Source: JAUSFM01 sp964343705
Lineage (GTDB): Archaea > Nanobdellota > Nanobdellia > Woesearchaeales > UBA12501
Reading direction: 5' to 3'
Assembly: GCA_964343705.1 (NCBI GenBank)
Contig: CAYFJX010000002.1
Location: forward strand, 62,001-126,000
DNA length: 64,000 nt
Below the pieces are notes generated by a model. It was not told where the DNA came from, did no database searches, and saw only the letters and a program-made list of their open reading frames with translations. Position numbers and translations under genes: made by a program. Shown here one piece after another: positions 8,749-16,644 of this stretch. Position 1 is the first letter of the stretch; every line of letters starts with the position of its first letter.

Positions 8749-9489
8749 CTATCGTCTAAAGAAACTCAAAAAGCCAGTATGTCCTAAGGCATCAAATCCT
8801 GGTCTGCATCGTCGTTCATCAACAACCCATGTCCGCTCGATCAGCTCAACAGTTTTTTCATGGACAAAGCCCATCTTTGTTGCTGCGTTCACCATTGACT
8901 GGGTTTGACCAACATTAGGAGAATAAGATACCAAGTAACCACCTGGTTTTACTTTTGCAGCAGCAGCTGGCAGAGCATCCCATGGTTGCGGCACGTCAAG
9001 CGTGAACACGTCAAACATGCCAGTGATCTTTTTTGCTTCTGTAAGACTATACACATCTAATTTCTTAACAGTTACATTTTTCAAACCAAAATATTCAATG
9101 TTCTTCTTAGTGGTATCAAGACTTCGTTGGTCAACATCACAGGTTACTACTTTTTTTGCTACAGCTGCCATGCCACATGCCATTGCGCCACTTCCTGCAC
9201 CTGCATCAAGAACAACACTGTTTTTAGTAATCCCAGTGTTTGCAATAACATAGCCCACATCTTTACGAGACATAATTTGCGGGCCGCGATGCATCTTCTC
9301 AGTAAGATCCGCCATGCTTGGTTCAAACATGGCGAACTCTTTGCCTTTGGCAGTCTTAACCATGCCTGATTTCTTGGTAAGATCTTTTTTCTTGACAGCA
9401 CCATCTTTACAGTGATAGTCTTGGGTGGTGCTGGAAACAAAGCACTTTCTACCATCTTTTGCTAAAAGAACACGCTTGTACGATTTCAT
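8749..9489 (-). CDS. trmI: tRNA (adenine-58-N1) methyltransferase TrmI
   Basis: 246 aa Rossmann-fold SAM methyltransferase. It shows the TrmI-specific GPQIMSRKDVGYV segment (about residues 70-82), SAM motif I VLDAGAGSGAMA (92-103), an acidic DVDQ end of beta-2 and motif IV-like TLDVPQPWDAL. Archaeal TrmI makes m1A57/m1A58 in the tRNA T-loop, stabilising the fold. It starts 2 bases after the upstream PH-domain-like membrane gene, so the two form an operon. Confidence 0.93.
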   Translation of the reverse strand: MKSYKRVLLAKDGRKCFVSSTTQDYHCKDGAVKKKDLTKKSGMVKTAKGKEFAMFEPSMADLTEKMHRGPQIMSRKDVGYVIANTGITKNSVVLDAGAGSGAMACGMAAVAKKVVTCDVDQRSLDTTKKNIEYFGLKNVTVKKLDVYSLTEAKKITGMFDVFTLDVPQPWDALPAAAAKVKPGGYLVSYSPNVGQTQSMVNAATKMGFVHEKTVELIERTWVVDERRCRPGFDALGHTGFLSFFRR

Positions 9490-9491
9490 GG

Positions 9492-10166
9492 TTACTTACC
9501 TGATTTCTCCCTACGTGAAATAGCTGCCTTTTTCTGGTCAACCATCATAATAAGTTGTTGAATCTGAGGAGTCAACTCAGTAATAATATCAAACGGTGCC
9601 TGCTCATACAGTATCAGCCGCAGCTTTCCAAATAAGGACATGACAAAGAGTCCCAAAAAGAAAAATGAGACACACAATGCTCCAATAAAGATAAGGAGTT
9701 CACCACCTGGAATACCAAAGAGAGTAATGGCACCAAATAGTTTTTGAAGTGGGCCAATGATTTCGTAGACACCTTCCATAATAGCTGCCCTGTTAAATAT
9801 GAACATGATAGAAAGCATGAAACCAAAAAAAGCATACAAGCCCTTAAGCCATTCAACATCAGTGTAGTATTCCATAAGTTCTATTTGGTCATAGTTTACT
9901 TCCATAAGATTCTTAGGAAAACGCTTAACTACAATAAGTCGAAGGTTAGTAGCAAAAATAGTATAGACATCAAACCGCCAGAAACCAAGGTCAAATGTAG
10001 ACTCAATTTTTTCACCAGGCATAAGCGTTGGTTTAAACCATCGTGCAAAATCTTTTAGTCCAGACTCTGTTTGTACTAGTCCTGATTTTCCAGGAGCAGT
10101 TGCAGGTTGAGCTGGCTGAGAAGGTGGTACATCCCCTTTTTGCGGCTCTTTAACTGGATCTGCCAT
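9492..10166 (-). CDS. membrane protein with PH-like domain
   Basis: The ATG at 10166 gives 224 aa (MADPVKEPQKGDVPPSQPAQ...). It is supported by TATA GCGTTTATAAATTTT at about 10186-10200, which fits a leaderless message. After a Pro/Gln-rich N-terminus comes a bacterial-PH-like segment (LMPGEKIESTFDLGFWRFDVYTIFATNLRLIVV-type strands, residues 48-95), then two hydrophobic regions (about 110-130 and 150-190) and a basic tail. Function unknown. Confidence 0.65.
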   Translation of the reverse strand: MADPVKEPQKGDVPPSQPAQPATAPGKSGLVQTESGLKDFARWFKPTLMPGEKIESTFDLGFWRFDVYTIFATNLRLIVVKRFPKNLMEVNYDQIELMEYYTDVEWLKGLYAFFGFMLSIMFIFNRAAIMEGVYEIIGPLQKLFGAITLFGIPGGELLIFIGALCVSFFFLGLFVMSLFGKLRLILYEQAPFDIITELTPQIQQLIMMVDQKKAAISRREKSGK

Positions 10167-10257
10167 ATACCACAAATGCCTCAGGGCGTTTATAAATTTT
10201 TCCGTAAAACAGCCTTGTAAGCAAATATTTAAAAAACGTAGAGACCTAGCAAGCAGT

Positions 10258-10572
10258 ATGAAAAAATTAGTACTTGTACTTTTATGCACAATCATTCTCA
10301 CAGCATGTACTCCCATAAATCAGGAGAATGCATGCACCACAGACGCAGACTGTGTACGAAGTGGTTGTTCAGGCACAGTATGTCAGGAAAAAACAGCAGA
10401 GCCAGTGTTTACAACATGTGAGTACAAAGCAGAATACGCTTGTTACCAAAACATACCCTGTGGTTGTGTGGAGGGACAATGCGCATTTGAAAAAAACCCA
10501 GCATTTGAACAATGTTTAGAAGACAACAAAGGTAAAGGAGCAGTTGACGAAGATGGCATCCCAATTGTGTAA
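10258..10572 (+). CDS. cysteine-rich lipoprotein, 104 aa
   Basis: Signal peptide ending in lipobox LTAC (Cys17) marks a lipid-anchored surface protein. The mature part has ten further cysteines (ENAC, DADC, SGC, TVC, TTC, YAC, IPCGC, GQC, EQC), likely disulfide-bonded. The spacing resembles the small eight-cysteine-cluster proteins found in archaea and bacteria. TATA GCAAATATTTAAAA lies about 28 bp before the ATG. The next gene starts inside its 3' end. Confidence 0.75.
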   Translation: MKKLVLVLLCTIILTACTPINQENACTTDADCVRSGCSGTVCQEKTAEPVFTTCEYKAEYACYQNIPCGCVEGQCAFEKNPAFEQCLEDNKGKGAVDEDGIPIV

Positions 10573-11056
10573 ACCAGCACTGGTAAAAAAAATCAAAAAA
10601 GCAAAAGTGATTTGTGTAACTGGTACACCATGCACAGGAAAAACCACGATAGCATACCATATTGCACAAGAGCATGGCTTCTGCTACATTGATGTAAAAG
10701 TAGTGATTGCTGAATATAAGCTCAAGGAAGGCTATGACAGGAAGAACAAGTGTGTTATTGTTGATGAACACAAGCTAGCCAAGGTTCTTGAGAAGATGCT
10801 AAAACAGACTCGCAAAGAAAAATTACGTGTTGTCGTGGATAGCCACCTTTCTCAGTTTATCAGTCCAAAACTTGTTGATCTCTGCTTGGTTACCACGTGT
10901 GACCTTGACGAACTGCATAAGCGTTTGAAAAAGCGCAAGTACAGCAAGGCAAAAATTGAGGGTAATCAAGAGTGTGAAATTATGGAAGTGTGTAAAACTG
11001 AGGCTGAAGAGCTCGGACACACTGTTGTTTCTGTTGATACGAGCACAAAGGCTTAA
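10553..11056 (+). CDS. adenylate kinase AK6/Fap7 family
   Basis: 167 aa P-loop NMP-kinase-like protein. Walker A is GTPCTGKTT (about residues 24-32). The lid-like region and the family segment CDLDELHKRLKKRKYS, followed by KIEGNQECEIMEVC, are typical of AK6/Fap7. That family acts in small-subunit ribosome maturation with uS11 as well as having adenylate kinase activity. I chose the ATG at 10553; an in-frame TTG at 10544 is closer to an AAAGGAG box and cannot be excluded. It overlaps the end of the lipoprotein gene by 20 bases. Confidence 0.9.
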   Translation: MASQLCKPALVKKIKKAKVICVTGTPCTGKTTIAYHIAQEHGFCYIDVKVVIAEYKLKEGYDRKNKCVIVDEHKLAKVLEKMLKQTRKEKLRVVVDSHLSQFISPKLVDLCLVTTCDLDELHKRLKKRKYSKAKIEGNQECEIMEVCKTEAEELGHTVVSVDTSTKA

Positions 11057-11081
11057 ATACATTCACTAAATTCTCTAGAGT

Positions 11082-11918
11082 ATGAACACAGCTATGGGCT
11101 CTGAATCAATGCTCGCACTCAAATTTTCCCAAAGCAGGAAGGCATATAATCTAGCTCCAGCTGAACTTGACACGTTCTACGCAGGCCTTGAAGGTGATCT
11201 TGATGCAATGTATGAACGCTTTAAGGCTTTTAGAGCGCGTACTGATGATACAGATCTGATGTTACGACGTGGTGCTGCTTTAAACATAGCCACTGTAAGC
11301 AGACTATTATCAGAAGGAATGATTGATGAAGCAAGGCAGCATATTGACACATTGGAACAAGAGGTATGGGTAGGCTTCCTTGCAGAAGGGTTGACAGATG
11401 CCCCGGAGAATTTTAGTGACCTATGTATTGAAGCAGGAAAGCTGCTTACTCATTCAGAGGTTGATCGTGTTATTCTGGAACGATACGCAAGGACTCCAGA
11501 AGCCGCTGATACCTACTTGGAAAAGGATTCGTTGATGTTAGCGCTTGACCTGCAAGAAGATGACAAATACATTGTAGCAATGGGATACTCAATTACAGAA
11601 GTAGCAGGGGTGACTGCTCGGCTGCCTAACATGGGAGCGATGCTAATAGCAGGAGATCTAAAGTTTGCGACTCTAAGAGCTGGCTATCAAGGAAGTGAAA
11701 AAGGACTATACACATTTGCTGGAATGATTGCAGAAAAACAGAAGCGGAAAACACATCAAGTAATCATAACTACTTATGAGAGTCTTACAGCTCACTTTAT
11801 GGTTACCTATAAATTTGAACAGCGAGCAAAGGCACTAAGAAAATATTTGCCACTTCAACCAGGAGATTCGTCGGAATTTATTGAGATTGATACTCAAGAA
11901 AAAAGAGAAGAAAAGTAA
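11082..11918 (+). CDS. hypothetical protein, 278 aa
   Basis: Soluble protein; N-terminal half helical (residues 10-150, with repeated acidic/hydrophobic heptad-like spacing), C-terminal part beta-rich (MGYSITEVAGVTARLPNMGAM and after). Its TATA box GGCTTAAATAC at about 11050-11060 overlaps the stop codon of the AK6 gene and lies about 25 bp from the ATG, so it has its own leaderless promoter. No family recognised. Confidence 0.6.
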   Translation: MNTAMGSESMLALKFSQSRKAYNLAPAELDTFYAGLEGDLDAMYERFKAFRARTDDTDLMLRRGAALNIATVSRLLSEGMIDEARQHIDTLEQEVWVGFLAEGLTDAPENFSDLCIEAGKLLTHSEVDRVILERYARTPEAADTYLEKDSLMLALDLQEDDKYIVAMGYSITEVAGVTARLPNMGAMLIAGDLKFATLRAGYQGSEKGLYTFAGMIAEKQKRKTHQVIITTYESLTAHFMVTYKFEQRAKALRKYLPLQPGDSSEFIEIDTQEKREEK

Positions 11919-11923
11919 AAAAG

Positions 11924-13171
11924 TTATGCCAGACCTTCTTCAGTCATGACATTAACACTGGTACTTGCAGGATTGATTTGTGTTGCCATACCAATGAGGT
12001 GTTGAATACGTGATCGTTCAGCAACGCTCACAAGCTCCTTCTCAACATCGCCATCAAAGACCAGTGCGTACACACCACTACCAAGTGTTTTGACAGTGGT
12101 TACCAGTTCAGTCATAGGTACTTTACCTAGGATGTTTAGCTTGTCGTCAAGGATGTATGCTCCCCGAGTACCAATAAGGTCTTCAAGCATTGTTTTGAAC
12201 TTTTCTTTTTCCTCGTCTGAGATCTTGATTTTCTTTTGGAAAGATCGTTGTTGAGGTCGTGCGTCACGTCGTTCTTTGTGACGTTGTGGTTCTGAAGGCA
12301 GTGTCCTTCGTACCCTGTCCCGTCCTGGTGCTGGAGTCTTGTCAAGTTCAAGTTTTGCTTGCTCTGCAGAAATTTTTCCACGTAGTGCTTGGTGGATTTC
12401 TTTCTTGCTTAGTTCTTCAACTTCTTTACCAGGTGGTGCTTTAGTTACAAAGTCTATTGATGCAACTTGTAACAATTCCTTGATGTTGAGTAAGCCACCA
12501 CGGTCACCATCAACAAAAACAGTTACTTCTTTTTTCTTGCTTAGGTCAATGATTGTTTGAGGCACTACACTTCCATTCATCGCAATAACATTTTTGATGT
12601 TTTGCTTGAGAAGTGTTAAGACGTCTGCTCTTCCTTCTACAATAATGACATCTTCTGATTCATCAATTGCGGGTCCTGCAGGTAGTCTGTCTCGTCCGTA
12701 TTCTTGGATTTCCATAACACGAACTGAGTGTGCTACTTCTTCTGCTAGCTCTTGCGAGTCTGGCATGGTGTTGTCCATAAGAAATTTGAGTAGTTCTTTT
12801 GCTCTGTCTACAACAAAGTTTCTTTTTGAAACACGTACATCTTCTATTTTTTCCACTTTGATTTTTGCATTGCATGGACCAATTCGGTGAATGATCTCAA
12901 ATGCTGCTGCAATAATCGCTGTTTCTGCTTTGTCTAATGAAGAAGGAATGATAATTTCTCCTTTAGTTTTTCCTGTTCGTGTGTCAACATTAACTTCTAT
13001 CCGTCCAATCCGACCTGATCGTTGTAGTTCTCGAAGTTCAAGGTCTGCGCCAAGCAATCCTTCTGTTTGTCCGAAGATCGCACCAATTACGTCTGGCCGA
13101 TCAACTACACCATCAATTTCAATTGAAGCGTTTACTATGTATTTTGCTGCTACTGGGCTTATTTTTCCCAT
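11924..13171 (-). CDS. dnaG: archaeal DnaG-like primase
   Basis: 415 aa, usual for archaeal DnaG. An N-terminal alpha/beta region is followed by a Toprim domain with EGRADVLTLL (about residues 178-187) and VDGDRGG (about 217-223), which carry the conserved Glu and DxD metal ligands. The C-terminal half has a charged linker (about 285-325) and a conserved helical end. Archaeal DnaG can make RNA primers and is also found with the exosome. The start is fixed by a GGAGGT box 10 bases before the ATG. It has a long upstream non-coding region. Confidence 0.95.
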   Translation of the reverse strand: MGKISPVAAKYIVNASIEIDGVVDRPDVIGAIFGQTEGLLGADLELRELQRSGRIGRIEVNVDTRTGKTKGEIIIPSSLDKAETAIIAAAFEIIHRIGPCNAKIKVEKIEDVRVSKRNFVVDRAKELLKFLMDNTMPDSQELAEEVAHSVRVMEIQEYGRDRLPAGPAIDESEDVIIVEGRADVLTLLKQNIKNVIAMNGSVVPQTIIDLSKKKEVTVFVDGDRGGLLNIKELLQVASIDFVTKAPPGKEVEELSKKEIHQALRGKISAEQAKLELDKTPAPGRDRVRRTLPSEPQRHKERRDARPQQRSFQKKIKISDEEKEKFKTMLEDLIGTRGAYILDDKLNILGKVPMTELVTTVKTLGSGVYALVFDGDVEKELVSVAERSRIQHLIGMATQINPASTSVNVMTEEGLA

Positions 13172-13589
13172 TGTACTAACCTCCGGTATCTACTCAGTGT
13201 TTAGAAGGTATGCTACATACTACCCGTGCGCTGTGCGCACTGTGTGTGATAGGGGTCTTACTGAGAACTAATTGAACAAAATATGTTGGTATGTTGGTAC
13301 CCCGCTGTTGTGAATGTGATAATAAACGTGAAAAAATGTTTTTGGCGTTCTTTTAGTTCTCGTGATGAGTATTTTCTAAACACTGGATGTGTGATTTGTT
13401 TGTTGTAATTATGAAATTGTTGCCCGCAACACTAACTCCCACATTCATTGCGTAGGCGTTTGCCATGAGCTCTCATGAGTACTCTCGTGGCGGGTCAAGA
13501 TTTGGTAAGGAAAGATAGTATATAAATCTATCTATTGAGGTGAAAAGATTTATTTTGAAAAAAAGTGTAAAAGAATAGTCGTGAAACCA
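13172..13589. other. long upstream region of dnaG
   Basis: About 400 bp without a convincing gene. It holds GTGCGC-TGT-GCGCAC-like inverted repeats near 13226-13240, a palindromic TATA-like element (GTATATAAAT, about 13517-13527, readable on either strand), and TCATGAGAGCTCATGG near 13464-13480. A T-run at about 13552-13564 read on the minus strand could end the structured RNA transcribed from upstream. Confidence 0.4.
13353..13466 (-). CDS. possible 37 aa leader ORF upstream of dnaG
   Basis: Minus-strand ORF beginning MANAYAMNVGVSVAGNNF and ending at the TAA at 13353. It lies downstream of the minus-strand reading of the TATA box at 13517-13527 and upstream of dnaG. Its composition looks protein-like, but it has only a weak GAGAG box and no known relative. 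It may be chance. Confidence 0.25.
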   Translation of the reverse strand: MANAYAMNVGVSVAGNNFIITTNKSHIQCLENTHHEN

Positions 13590-13765
13590 TACAAAGGCCC
13601 CTCCGAAGAGGGGCTTTTTGTCTGGCTTAAAGAGGCGATTATAACCTCTTCACAGGGGGTAATTTGGGAATATGAAACCTGAGAGGGCTGCAAGCAGCCT
13701 TCCCAGGAAATAGAGGTGTTTAGACAACAATAGCCAAAGACCGAAGTCTAAAGCTATTTGTTACT
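13590..13765 (-). ncRNA. structured RNA candidate with two UUCG tetraloops
   Basis: Read on the minus strand this GC-rich segment has four hairpins. The first is 13752-13763/13726-13734, capped inside by AGAC-UUCG-GUCU (13738-13749). The others are GGCTGC-TT-GCAGCC inside CCTG/CAGG (13678-13707), AGAGG/CCTCT (13631-13649) and GCCCCTC-UUCG-GAGGGGC (13597-13614), extended by ACAAA/TTTGT. Extra-stable C(UUCG)G loops occur only on this strand, and a strong TATA box lies 20-25 bp upstream of the first hairpin. No known RNA family recognised. Confidence 0.6.
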
Positions 13766-13780
13766 GAAAAGTAGGAATAA

Positions 13781-13792
13781 GTTATATATAAA
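13781..13792 (-). promoter_or_regulatory. TATA box of the UUCG-rich RNA
   Basis: On the minus strand, CGAAAGG (BRE-like purines) precedes TTTATATATAAC. The expected start, about 25 bp on, falls at 13762-13766, exactly where the first hairpin begins. Confidence 0.6.
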
Positions 13793-13836
13793 CCTTTCGT
13801 TTTTTAGGACTGAACAGGGGTGAAAGCACAACCAAA

Positions 13837-13846
13837 GGTATAAAAA
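13837..13846 (+). promoter_or_regulatory. TATA box for rio1
   Basis: GGTATAAAAAG lies about 26 bp before the ATG at 13870, which indicates a leaderless message. Confidence 0.55.
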
Positions 13847-13869
13847 GCCCCTTCCCCCCAAAACAAGCC

Positions 13870-14583
13870 ATGGCAATCAAGAAACGTCAACAAAAAGAAC
13901 GTCCAAAGACCTACAAAGGTGTATTTGACAAGCACACCGAACGAGTCCTGTTTAAGCTCTCTAGTGAGGGTCATTTTGACCACCTGGCAGAGCCTTTAAG
14001 CATTGGAAAAGAGGCAAACGTGTTCACAGCCAAGAAAGGCTCAAAAACACTCGTAGTAAAGGTGTACCGTGTTGAAAACTGTGATTTCAGCCAGATGTAC
14101 AAGTACATCCGAACTGACCCACGATTCTTAGATTTGAAAAAAAAGCGCCGTTTGATCATTTTTGCATGGGCACGAAGAGAATTCAGAAACCTGCTAAAAG
14201 CCAGAGAAGTAGGATGCAGCGTGCCAAAACCAATTGCAATCAAGGACCACATTATTGTCATGGAACACATCGGTGATGAAAAAGCAGCCCCCATGCTCAA
14301 GGATCAACACCCCGAAAACCCCGAAGAGTTTACCGAGTTCATCTTCAAAAACATGGCCAAGCTCCACAAAGGAGGAATGGTCCATGGAGACCTGTCAAGT
14401 TTTAACATCTTAAACTACAATGAAAAACCAGTTTTTATCGACTTCTCCCAAGCAACATTACTCACCAACATCAATGCAGAAGAGCTGTTTGAAAGAGATA
14501 CAAGAAACATCCAAAGGTACTGTGCCAAGCTAGGTGTTGTGGAAGAAATAAAAAAAATAAAAGAAAAAATAAAGGGTAAATAA
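13870..14583 (+). CDS. rio1: RIO1 serine/threonine protein kinase
   Basis: 237 aa. An N-terminal basic region is followed by the RIO kinase fold. The flexible glycine-poor P-loop is IGKEANVFTAKKG (about residues 45-57), with catalytic Lys in VVKVYR (about 64). The catalytic loop is VHGDLSSFNIL (about 172-182) and the metal-binding Asp is in VFIDFSQA (about 190). RIO1 acts as an ATPase-type maturation factor of the small ribosomal subunit. AK6/Fap7 and the KH/Dim2-like protein in this window act in the same process in known systems. Confidence 0.95.
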   Translation: MAIKKRQQKERPKTYKGVFDKHTERVLFKLSSEGHFDHLAEPLSIGKEANVFTAKKGSKTLVVKVYRVENCDFSQMYKYIRTDPRFLDLKKKRRLIIFAWARREFRNLLKAREVGCSVPKPIAIKDHIIVMEHIGDEKAAPMLKDQHPENPEEFTEFIFKNMAKLHKGGMVHGDLSSFNILNYNEKPVFIDFSQATLLTNINAEELFERDTRNIQRYCAKLGVVEEIKKIKEKIKGK

Positions 14584-14728
14584 TTGATGCGGAACTTTGG
14601 TTCTCACATCAAGATAGCCATAGTACTTCTATCAGAGGATTCATTTATAAATCTTTTGTGGTCCAAAAACCAGCTCAAAAACATTTTAAGAGACCATATA
14701 AGAAAAAAAGGCCAAATAGAGGTCCTTT

Positions 14729-15922
14729 TCACTCTTTACCCATAAACCAGTCTGTGATGGTGATTTTCTTCATTTTACCGATCTTTTCAATAGAAATTAC
14801 CTTTTTTGTCTCCAAAGATTGGAAGACCCGTACCAAGGAGGTTTTAGGAATACCAGTGTGGTTTCGGATCTTTGCTTGGGTGGATTTACCCTTGGCATCT
14901 AATAAGGATTGTACTGCTTTTTTCTCTCGTTCATTAAGTGTTTCCATAATATCTCTTGCCCTGGGATTGAGGCCGGGTTCTGTTGGAGCCGCGGGCTCTG
15001 GTTCTTTTTTAGGAGGGGGTGCTTGCTCCTCCTCTGCAACAGGCTCCTTTACTTCCTTGCTTGCAGGAGCTTCTTTCTTAGTCTTACGACGAAATAAACG
15101 CTTTACTTTCTTTGATGCTTGAGCTTCTTCTTTGAGTTCTTTCTTGAGCTCTGACTTGATCTTACGTCTAAAAATGTAATAAGCAACAACTAACGCCGCC
15201 ACAATGACCGCCACCCAGAACACTGGTGTGAACTGGGAAAATCCTGCTGAGATTTTTGATTCACTCAACATAACCTTAACTGTCTTCAACTCACCTTGAG
15301 TAATATTGACGTCAACCCAGCCAATATGGTCTTTTGATGATGCAGTAATATGACATTTGCCTGCTGGAACTACAGGTAGTTTGAATGAACCAAACCCATC
15401 TGTCTTTGAAGGGAAACTAAACTGTCCACTGTATGAGCACTGAAAGTCAAGCTCTGCTTCACCAGCCAAGCCCTTATCTTCAAGCATGACTACCCCTTCC
15501 AAAGCACCTATGGGAATGAGATAAAATGTTCGTTCTAAAGAAGGCTCTTGTTTTTGAATATACACAACACGCTGACCAGCGTAGTCAATCCAGTCACTTT
15601 TAGGATCAAAAATCTTTAATTCGACACGCCAATTTCCAGGCTCTAACCGGTACACAAAAGCACCTTTGGCATCAATATACTCAGTGGAGGTGTCTTCCAT
15701 TCCTGTACGAATATCAGTAAGCTTGACTAGAATAGGCAATGAGGAAATAGGAGTGTTATCAGTAATGTCCTTGACTTGAATGGTTACATCAGTGGCTGCA
15801 GTGACTGAGTTAGCCAAAAGAAAAATCCCCAAACCTACAAAAAATAGCATGAGAAGCGCCCGTACCCATTTATTTGAGCTATGTACACGTGTCCATGTAT
15901 TCTGCAAACTACCCCTGCCCAT
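14729..15922 (-). CDS. membrane-anchored HTH regulator with extracytoplasmic domain
   Basis: 397 aa from the ATG at 15922. TATA TTTTATAAATTA at 15941-15954 is 25 bp upstream, so this ATG is preferred over 15961. Order: signal/anchor helix (residues 15-42), Ig-like or carboxypeptidase-regulatory-like beta domains outside (45-235), a transmembrane helix (about 240-260), a charged Glu/Lys/Pro-rich linker (265-325), and a C-terminal winged helix (LNEREKKAVQSLLD...TSLVRVFQSLETKKVI). It looks like a one-component sensor: outside ligand, DNA binding inside. Target genes unknown. Confidence 0.8.
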   Translation of the reverse strand: MGRGSLQNTWTRVHSSNKWVRALLMLFFVGLGIFLLANSVTAATDVTIQVKDITDNTPISSLPILVKLTDIRTGMEDTSTEYIDAKGAFVYRLEPGNWRVELKIFDPKSDWIDYAGQRVVYIQKQEPSLERTFYLIPIGALEGVVMLEDKGLAGEAELDFQCSYSGQFSFPSKTDGFGSFKLPVVPAGKCHITASSKDHIGWVDVNITQGELKTVKVMLSESKISAGFSQFTPVFWVAVIVAALVVAYYIFRRKIKSELKKELKEEAQASKKVKRLFRRKTKKEAPASKEVKEPVAEEEQAPPPKKEPEPAAPTEPGLNPRARDIMETLNEREKKAVQSLLDAKGKSTQAKIRNHTGIPKTSLVRVFQSLETKKVISIEKIGKMKKITITDWFMGKE

Positions 15923-16028
15923 ACATGCCCCATGCTGGGAATAATTTATAAAACTTTGCATACCCCCCTAGGAACATTTAAAAAGAAGCTAGAAAAACAA
16001 AGGATTAGAAGGTAAACAAGAAAATACA

Positions 16029-16619
16029 ATGACAAAAACCAATGAACCAAAATCTCAAGAGCCAGAACAAGACCTAGAGTACTCGTTTGAGCTAAAAATT
16101 CCCAAAGAACGAGTAGGAGTACTTATTGGAAAGTCCGGTGAAATAAAACGAGAGATTGAGGAAGCAACCCATTGTGAATTAGATATTGACTCTGCTGAAG
16201 GTGATGTGCACATCAAAGGAGTAGACAGTCTAGGAATCATGACTGCTACTGATGTTGTTAAAGCAATCGGAAGAGGTTGCAATCCCGATGTTGCCATGAA
16301 ACTACTCAAACCTGATTATGCTGCCCAAATTATGACTGTACCAGAATTTACAGGAAAGTCACCAAAGAAAATGAAACGATTAAAGGGCAGAGTAATTGGA
16401 AAAGAAGGAAAATCCCGAACAACCATTGAAGATCTTACTGATACAAGCATCATAGTGTATGGAAAAACAATAACTATTATTGGATTACAAGAAGATGTTG
16501 CATGTGCACGCCAAGCAGTAGAAAGTTTACTGTCAGGAAGCCCGCATGCAGCTGTTTACGCATGGTTAGAAAAGAAAAAACGGGAAAGCAAAAGAAACCA
16601 AATGAAAAATTTTTTATAG
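16029..16619 (+). CDS. KH-domain RNA-binding protein, Dim2/Krr1-like
   Basis: 196 aa with two KH domains. The first has GxxG-type VLIGKSGEIKREIE (about residues 30-43). The second has RVIGKEGKSRTTIEDLT (about 120-136). The family-typical GCNPDVAMKLL lies between. Archaeal Dim2-like proteins bind the 3' end of pre-16S rRNA. It is followed 25 bases later by top6B on the same strand. TATA ACATTTAAAAAG lies about 50 bp upstream. Confidence 0.92.
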   Translation: MTKTNEPKSQEPEQDLEYSFELKIPKERVGVLIGKSGEIKREIEEATHCELDIDSAEGDVHIKGVDSLGIMTATDVVKAIGRGCNPDVAMKLLKPDYAAQIMTVPEFTGKSPKKMKRLKGRVIGKEGKSRTTIEDLTDTSIIVYGKTITIIGLQEDVACARQAVESLLSGSPHAAVYAWLEKKKRESKRNQMKNFL

Positions 16620-16644
16620 GAATACCCTGAGGAAGAAAACATTC

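Noticed and set aside
13355..13420. C/D box sRNA beginning at GTGATGA near 13361
   Set aside because: No CTGA box follows at guide distance; CTGG and TGTGATT are too far from D' and C' consensus.
13590..13765. Identification of this RNA as RNase P or SRP RNA
   Set aside because: GGAAGG and GGCUUA-like fragments occur but not in the required order or pairing context.
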